Shown here one piece after another: positions 30,950 to 33,642 of a stretch of 33,642 nt of DNA. Made by a program: the position numbers and the translations under genes. The DNA is taken from NCBI GenBank assembly GCA_028825115.1, contig JAPKAV010000013.1, positions 1 through 33,642 on the forward strand, written 5' to 3'. This DNA comes from Candidatus Nanopelagicales bacterium. GTDB taxonomy: Bacteria; Actinomycetota; Actinomycetes; S36-B12. Each line of letters opens with the position of its first letter. The first letter of the stretch is position 1. The notes beneath the pieces are model-generated. The model ran no database searches. It saw only the letters and a list, made by a program, of their open reading frames with translations, and was not told where the DNA came from.

Positions 30950-33162
30950 CAACAACACAAGCACCCATCATCCTTGAACTAGGCGGCATGACCTGTGCTT
31001 CTTGTGCCATACGAGTTGAGAAGAAACTCAACAAACTTGCTGGAGTGCAAGCAACGGTCAACTACGCAACTGAAAAGGCAACAATCAGCCTGCCGGCGGA
31101 CATTCATATCAGCGATGCAATTACCGCGGTCGAGTCCGCAGGTTACACAGCAAAGGAAGCCAGGCCAGAAAAAGAAAACCAACCGGAAGCCAAAGACAAC
31201 CCCGAACTTGAATTGCGCAACCGACTAATAATTTCTGCGGCACTCACCATTCCGGTTGTCCTAATGGCCATGATTCCGGCACTGCAGTTTGACTATTGGC
31301 AGTGGCTTTCGCTGACACTGGCGAGCCCCGTTGTCATCTGGGGCGCACTTACATTTCACCAGGCAACCTGGGTCAACCTGAAACACGGTAATGCAACAAT
31401 GGACACTCTCGTTTCCATGGGAGTAGTCGCCGCCTATACCTGGTCGCTTTATGCACTGTTCTTTGGTGGGGCCGGTGAAACCGGAATGAAAATGGACTTC
31501 ACGCTGCTGCCGAGTCATAGTGGCAACAGTGAGATTTACCTCGAAGTTTCCTCTGCCGTAACCGTGTTCATCCTCCTTGGCCGCTATTTCGAAGCACGTG
31601 CCAAGTCTCGTAGCAGTGCCGCACTCACGGCGCTACTGAACCTTGGGGCAAAAACGGTCTCAATTACTTCCAATGGAATAGAAAAACGAATTCCAATCGA
31701 AGAACTCGCTTTGGGTGACAACTTTGTTGTTCGTCCCGGCGAAAGAATTGCAACAGATGGAAAAGTAATTGAAGGTGCCTCAGGAGTAGACGAGAGCATG
31801 ATCACAGGGGAATCAATTCCCATTGAAGTAACTCAAGGCAACAAAGTAATTGGTGCCACGCTCAATACCAGTGGCCGACTTGTCGTTGAAGCCACCGCAA
31901 TTGGCTCCGACACAGCACTCGCTCGAATTACAAATTTGGTGGAAAATGCCCAGGCAGGCAAAGCGCCAATTCAACGCCTGGCTGACCGCGTAGCTGCAGT
32001 CTTCGTCCCAGTCGTGATCGTCTTAGCTCTGGCAACTCTGATCGTTTGGCTCCTTGTAGGTGAAGAACCAACCTTTGCATTCACCGCGGCAGTGGCTGTT
32101 CTCATAATTGCCTGCCCGTGCGCACTTGGCCTCGCAACCCCAACAGCGCTCCTTGTAGGAACCGGGCGAGGAGCACAGTTGGGTGTCTTAATCCGCGGAC
32201 CACATATCCTTGAATCAACAAAACGAGTCAACATAATTGCCTTGGATAAAACCGGAACAATCACAACTGGCAAAATGTCTGTCCAAGAAATCAAACTCCT
32301 AAATAATGTCAATGAAGACGAATTTTTTGTCGTCGCTGGTTCCTTAGAAAATGCCAGTGAACACCCAGTCGCCCAAGCAGTTGCACACCACGCCCAACAG
32401 CAGATCGAACTAGTGACGCCAGAAGAATTCGTGTCAACCCAAGGTCGCGGCGTTCAAGGACTGATCAACGGAAAAGCGGCACTAATTGGAAACCCTGATT
32501 GGCTCGCCAGCGAGTGGGCGTTACACATTGACACAACCTGGGTATCCACTCACCAAAATCTCGGTCACACCGTCATCGCTGTTGCCTGGGACGGTGAGGT
32601 CCGCGGTCTCATCTCAGTGTCCGACACCATCAAGCCCGACTCCAAAACCGCAATTACACGCTTCAAGGGACTAGGTCTGACCCCAGTGCTCATCTCAGGT
32701 GATAACCAAAGCGCAGCCGAGCAGGTGGCCAAGGAAGTGGGAATCGACAGAGTGTTCGCCGGTGTCCTAGCCGAAGACAAAGTACAAATAATTACGAGAC
32801 TTCAATCCGAAGGAAATTTTGTTACAATGGTTGGCGACGGCGTCAACGACGCAGCCGCCCTAGTTCAAGCCGACCTAGGCATGTCCATGGGCTCAGGCAC
32901 AGATGTTGCGATTGAAGCCAGCGACATCACGTTGACAAACAGCAACCTCACAAGTGCCGCTACGGGTATTGAACTAGCGCGAAAGACCCTGGGAACAATC
33001 AAAGGAAACCTGTTCTGGGCCTTCGCTTACAACACGGCAGCTGTACCTCTGGCCATGGCAGGGCTTCTCAATCCAATGATCGCCGGAGCAGCAATGGCCT
33101 TCTCCAGCGTCTTCGTCGTTACCAACAGCCTGCGTCTACGCACCTTCAACCCCACCAAGTAA
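30946..33162 (+). CDS. copA: Cu(I)-exporting P1B-type ATPase
   Basis: This 738-residue membrane pump exports Cu(I) from the cytoplasm. It has one N-terminal HMA domain with GGMTCASC (C17, C20), the actuator motif TGES at 287-290, the transmembrane copper site CPC at 390-392, the phosphorylated aspartate D434 in DKTGT, the SEHP motif of P1B pumps, and the hinge GDGVNDAAAL. Eight hydrophobic helices are expected and the pattern agrees. Its C-terminal membrane region is complete. It is the last gene of the csoR-copZ-copA operon. No terminator is clear; a short GCCCAATTGGGC palindrome lies nine bases after the stop, without a T run. Confidence 0.97.
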   Translation: MTTTQAPIILELGGMTCASCAIRVEKKLNKLAGVQATVNYATEKATISLPADIHISDAITAVESAGYTAKEARPEKENQPEAKDNPELELRNRLIISAALTIPVVLMAMIPALQFDYWQWLSLTLASPVVIWGALTFHQATWVNLKHGNATMDTLVSMGVVAAYTWSLYALFFGGAGETGMKMDFTLLPSHSGNSEIYLEVSSAVTVFILLGRYFEARAKSRSSAALTALLNLGAKTVSITSNGIEKRIPIEELALGDNFVVRPGERIATDGKVIEGASGVDESMITGESIPIEVTQGNKVIGATLNTSGRLVVEATAIGSDTALARITNLVENAQAGKAPIQRLADRVAAVFVPVVIVLALATLIVWLLVGEEPTFAFTAAVAVLIIACPCALGLATPTALLVGTGRGAQLGVLIRGPHILESTKRVNIIALDKTGTITTGKMSVQEIKLLNNVNEDEFFVVAGSLENASEHPVAQAVAHHAQQQIELVTPEEFVSTQGRGVQGLINGKAALIGNPDWLASEWALHIDTTWVSTHQNLGHTVIAVAWDGEVRGLISVSDTIKPDSKTAITRFKGLGLTPVLISGDNQSAAEQVAKEVGIDRVFAGVLAEDKVQIITRLQSEGNFVTMVGDGVNDAAALVQADLGMSMGSGTDVAIEASDITLTNSNLTSAATGIELARKTLGTIKGNLFWAFAYNTAAVPLAMAGLLNPMIAGAAMAFSSVFVVTNSLRLRTFNPTK

Positions 33163-33185
33163 CCTTGGCAAGCCCAATTGGGCAG

Positions 33186-33260
33186 GCCGCCTTAGCTCAG
33201 GGGTAGAGCAACGCACTCGTAATGCGTAGGTCCGGAGTTCGAATCTCCGAGGCGGCTCCA
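33186..33260 (+). tRNA. tRNA-Thr (anticodon CGT)
   Basis: The acceptor stem GCCGCCT (33186-33192) pairs fully with AGGCGGC (33250-33256). The anticodon stem ACGCA/TGCGT encloses the loop CTCGTAA with anticodon CGT at 33218-33220, reading the threonine codon ACG. The T arm contains GTTCGAATC. The discriminator is T33257 and the terminal CCA (33258-33260) is encoded. It lies 23 bases after copA. Confidence 0.97.
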
Positions 33261-33290
33261 CGTTTTGGGCTCGTTTTGGGTGGATATGCG

Positions 33291-33310
33291 CACATGTTGG
33301 CGTACATGTG
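33291..33310 (+). repeat. Short inverted repeat downstream of tRNA-Thr
   Basis: CACATGT (33291-33297) pairs with ACATGTG (33304-33310), loop six bases. It is followed by a second small one, GTGT/ACAC. No T run follows directly, so it is probably not a terminator. The direct repeat CGTTTTGGG (33261-33269, 33272-33280) lies just before it. Confidence 0.35.
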
Positions 33311-33422
33311 TGTCAGGACACGCATACAGCTTTTTCGGTTGAGTTTGGGGCATGTCGCAGCTTTCTTCTGGGGTAGGGAAGGCAGCCGGTGCGGGAACAA
33401 AAATGTGGGATGACTACGATTG

Positions 33423-33428
33423 TATAAT
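33423..33428 (+). promoter_or_regulatory. Perfect -10 element TATAAT
   Basis: TATAAT lies 51 bases before the GTG of the secreted repeat protein. No convincing -35 is found at the normal distance, but the preceding TTG could help. It is the best candidate promoter for that gene. Confidence 0.55.
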
Positions 33429-33479
33429 CATTGAATGTGGAATTTCCACGCTGCGTAATGTCGACGTCGGGAGAATAAA

Positions 33480-33642
33480 GTGAAAATTGTCAAGCCCCTG
33501 GTGACTGTACTTCTAGCGTGCTCTGTTGCAGTGTCGGGAAGCTCGACCGTTTTTGCTAACCCTGGTGGTGGCGGACCTCCCGGTGGTGGCGGAGCACCAG
33601 GCGGAGCACCAGGCGGAGCACCAGGCGGAGCACCAGGCGGAG
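33480..33642 (+). CDS. Secreted Gly/Pro/Ala-rich repeat protein (partial, runs off the window)
   Basis: This is the first 54 codons of a protein cut by the right edge. The GTG start is preceded by GGGAGAA. The N-terminus KIVKPLVTVLLACSVAVSG followed by STVFA is a clear signal peptide, with probable cleavage after FA at about residue 26. The mature part starts NPGGGGPPGGGGAPGG and then repeats GGAP without interruption up to the edge, encoded by exact 12-base copies. It would be an exported, unstructured or collagen-like surface protein. Since the C-terminus is not seen, attachment to the wall or membrane cannot be judged. I recognise no family. Confidence 0.75.
   Translation, partial: MKIVKPLVTVLLACSVAVSGSSTVFANPGGGGPPGGGGAPGGAPGGAPGGAPGG
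33591..33642 (+). repeat. Tandem 12-base repeat GGAGCACCAGGC, four copies plus part
   Basis: Four identical copies run from 33591 to 33638, and the first four bases of a fifth reach the window edge. Each copy codes Gly-Ala-Pro-Gly in frame. Identity at the third codon positions indicates recent expansion or homogenisation. Confidence 0.93.

Noticed and set aside
33172-33183. GCCCAATTGGGC palindrome as a copA terminator
   Set aside because: It has no loop and no T run; too weak.
33240-33290. Attachment site of an integrated element at the tRNA-Thr 3' end
   Set aside because: No integrase and no second copy of the tRNA end are visible within the window.
33591-33642. CRISPR-like array at the right edge
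   Set aside because: The units are 12 bases, without spacers, in frame and code a GAPG repeat.

Overview
The window is a chromosomal segment from an actinobacterium (Actinomycetota), roughly half G+C by eye. The main evidence is gene order. Read left to right it follows a block I know from Mycobacterium tuberculosis (Rv3676 to Rv3644c) and, for its middle part, from Streptomyces coelicolor (the helicase, bldG, hppA, topA, tmk, holB neighbourhood around SCO3541-SCO3550). Genes are tightly packed, with many ATGA/GTGA overlaps, many GTG starts and few terminators. A moderate-G+C, compact, perhaps aquatic and light-exposed actinobacterium would fit, but the lineage below phylum is inference.

Left part (1-5215): the 5' end of a Crp/GlxR-type regulator points left. 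A plus-strand run nth, TlpA-like lipoprotein, Nudix hydrolase, marP-like membrane serine protease follows. Next is a tocopherol-cyclase-family gene interrupted by one in-frame TGA, then a 335-base stretch with no convincing gene. Second part (5216-11781): a minus-strand series reads acs, nhaA, a small holin-family membrane protein, an EphE-like alpha/beta hydrolase whose nucleophile position reads Gly, a DUF309 protein, and an iron-sulfur photolyase of the PhrB/CryB type.

Central part (11905-20901): a degenerate Fic-like gene diverges from acs, followed by a HAD-IB phosphatase on the minus strand. The actinobacterial Tad/Flp cluster comes next (ssd, tadA, tadB, tadC, DUF4244 pilin, two TadE-like genes). 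It runs into a convergent DEAH/DUF1998 helicase. A BldG-like STAS protein diverges from the helicase. No prepilin peptidase and no anti-sigma kinase lie nearby. A strong 32-base hairpin lies between the pilin gene and tadE.

Right part (21060-33642): a K+-independent-type proton-pumping pyrophosphatase with a good intrinsic terminator, then topA, tmk and holB. HolB overlaps a convergent, possibly PspM-like, membrane protein by 44 bases. A lipoprotein peptidase of the TAP/Hip1 type follows. The copper module csoR-copZ-copA starts from a promoter overlaid by a clear CsoR-type palindrome. A tRNA-Thr(CGT) and the start of a secreted Gly/Pro repeat protein, cut by the window edge, complete the segment.

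I see no CRISPR array, insertion sequence or prophage. The items most worth a second look are the interrupted tocopherol-cyclase gene with hairpins directly after the TGA, the pilin/tadE hairpin, the two enzyme-like proteins lacking key catalytic residues (EphE-like and Fic-like), and the exact 12-base repeats at the right edge.
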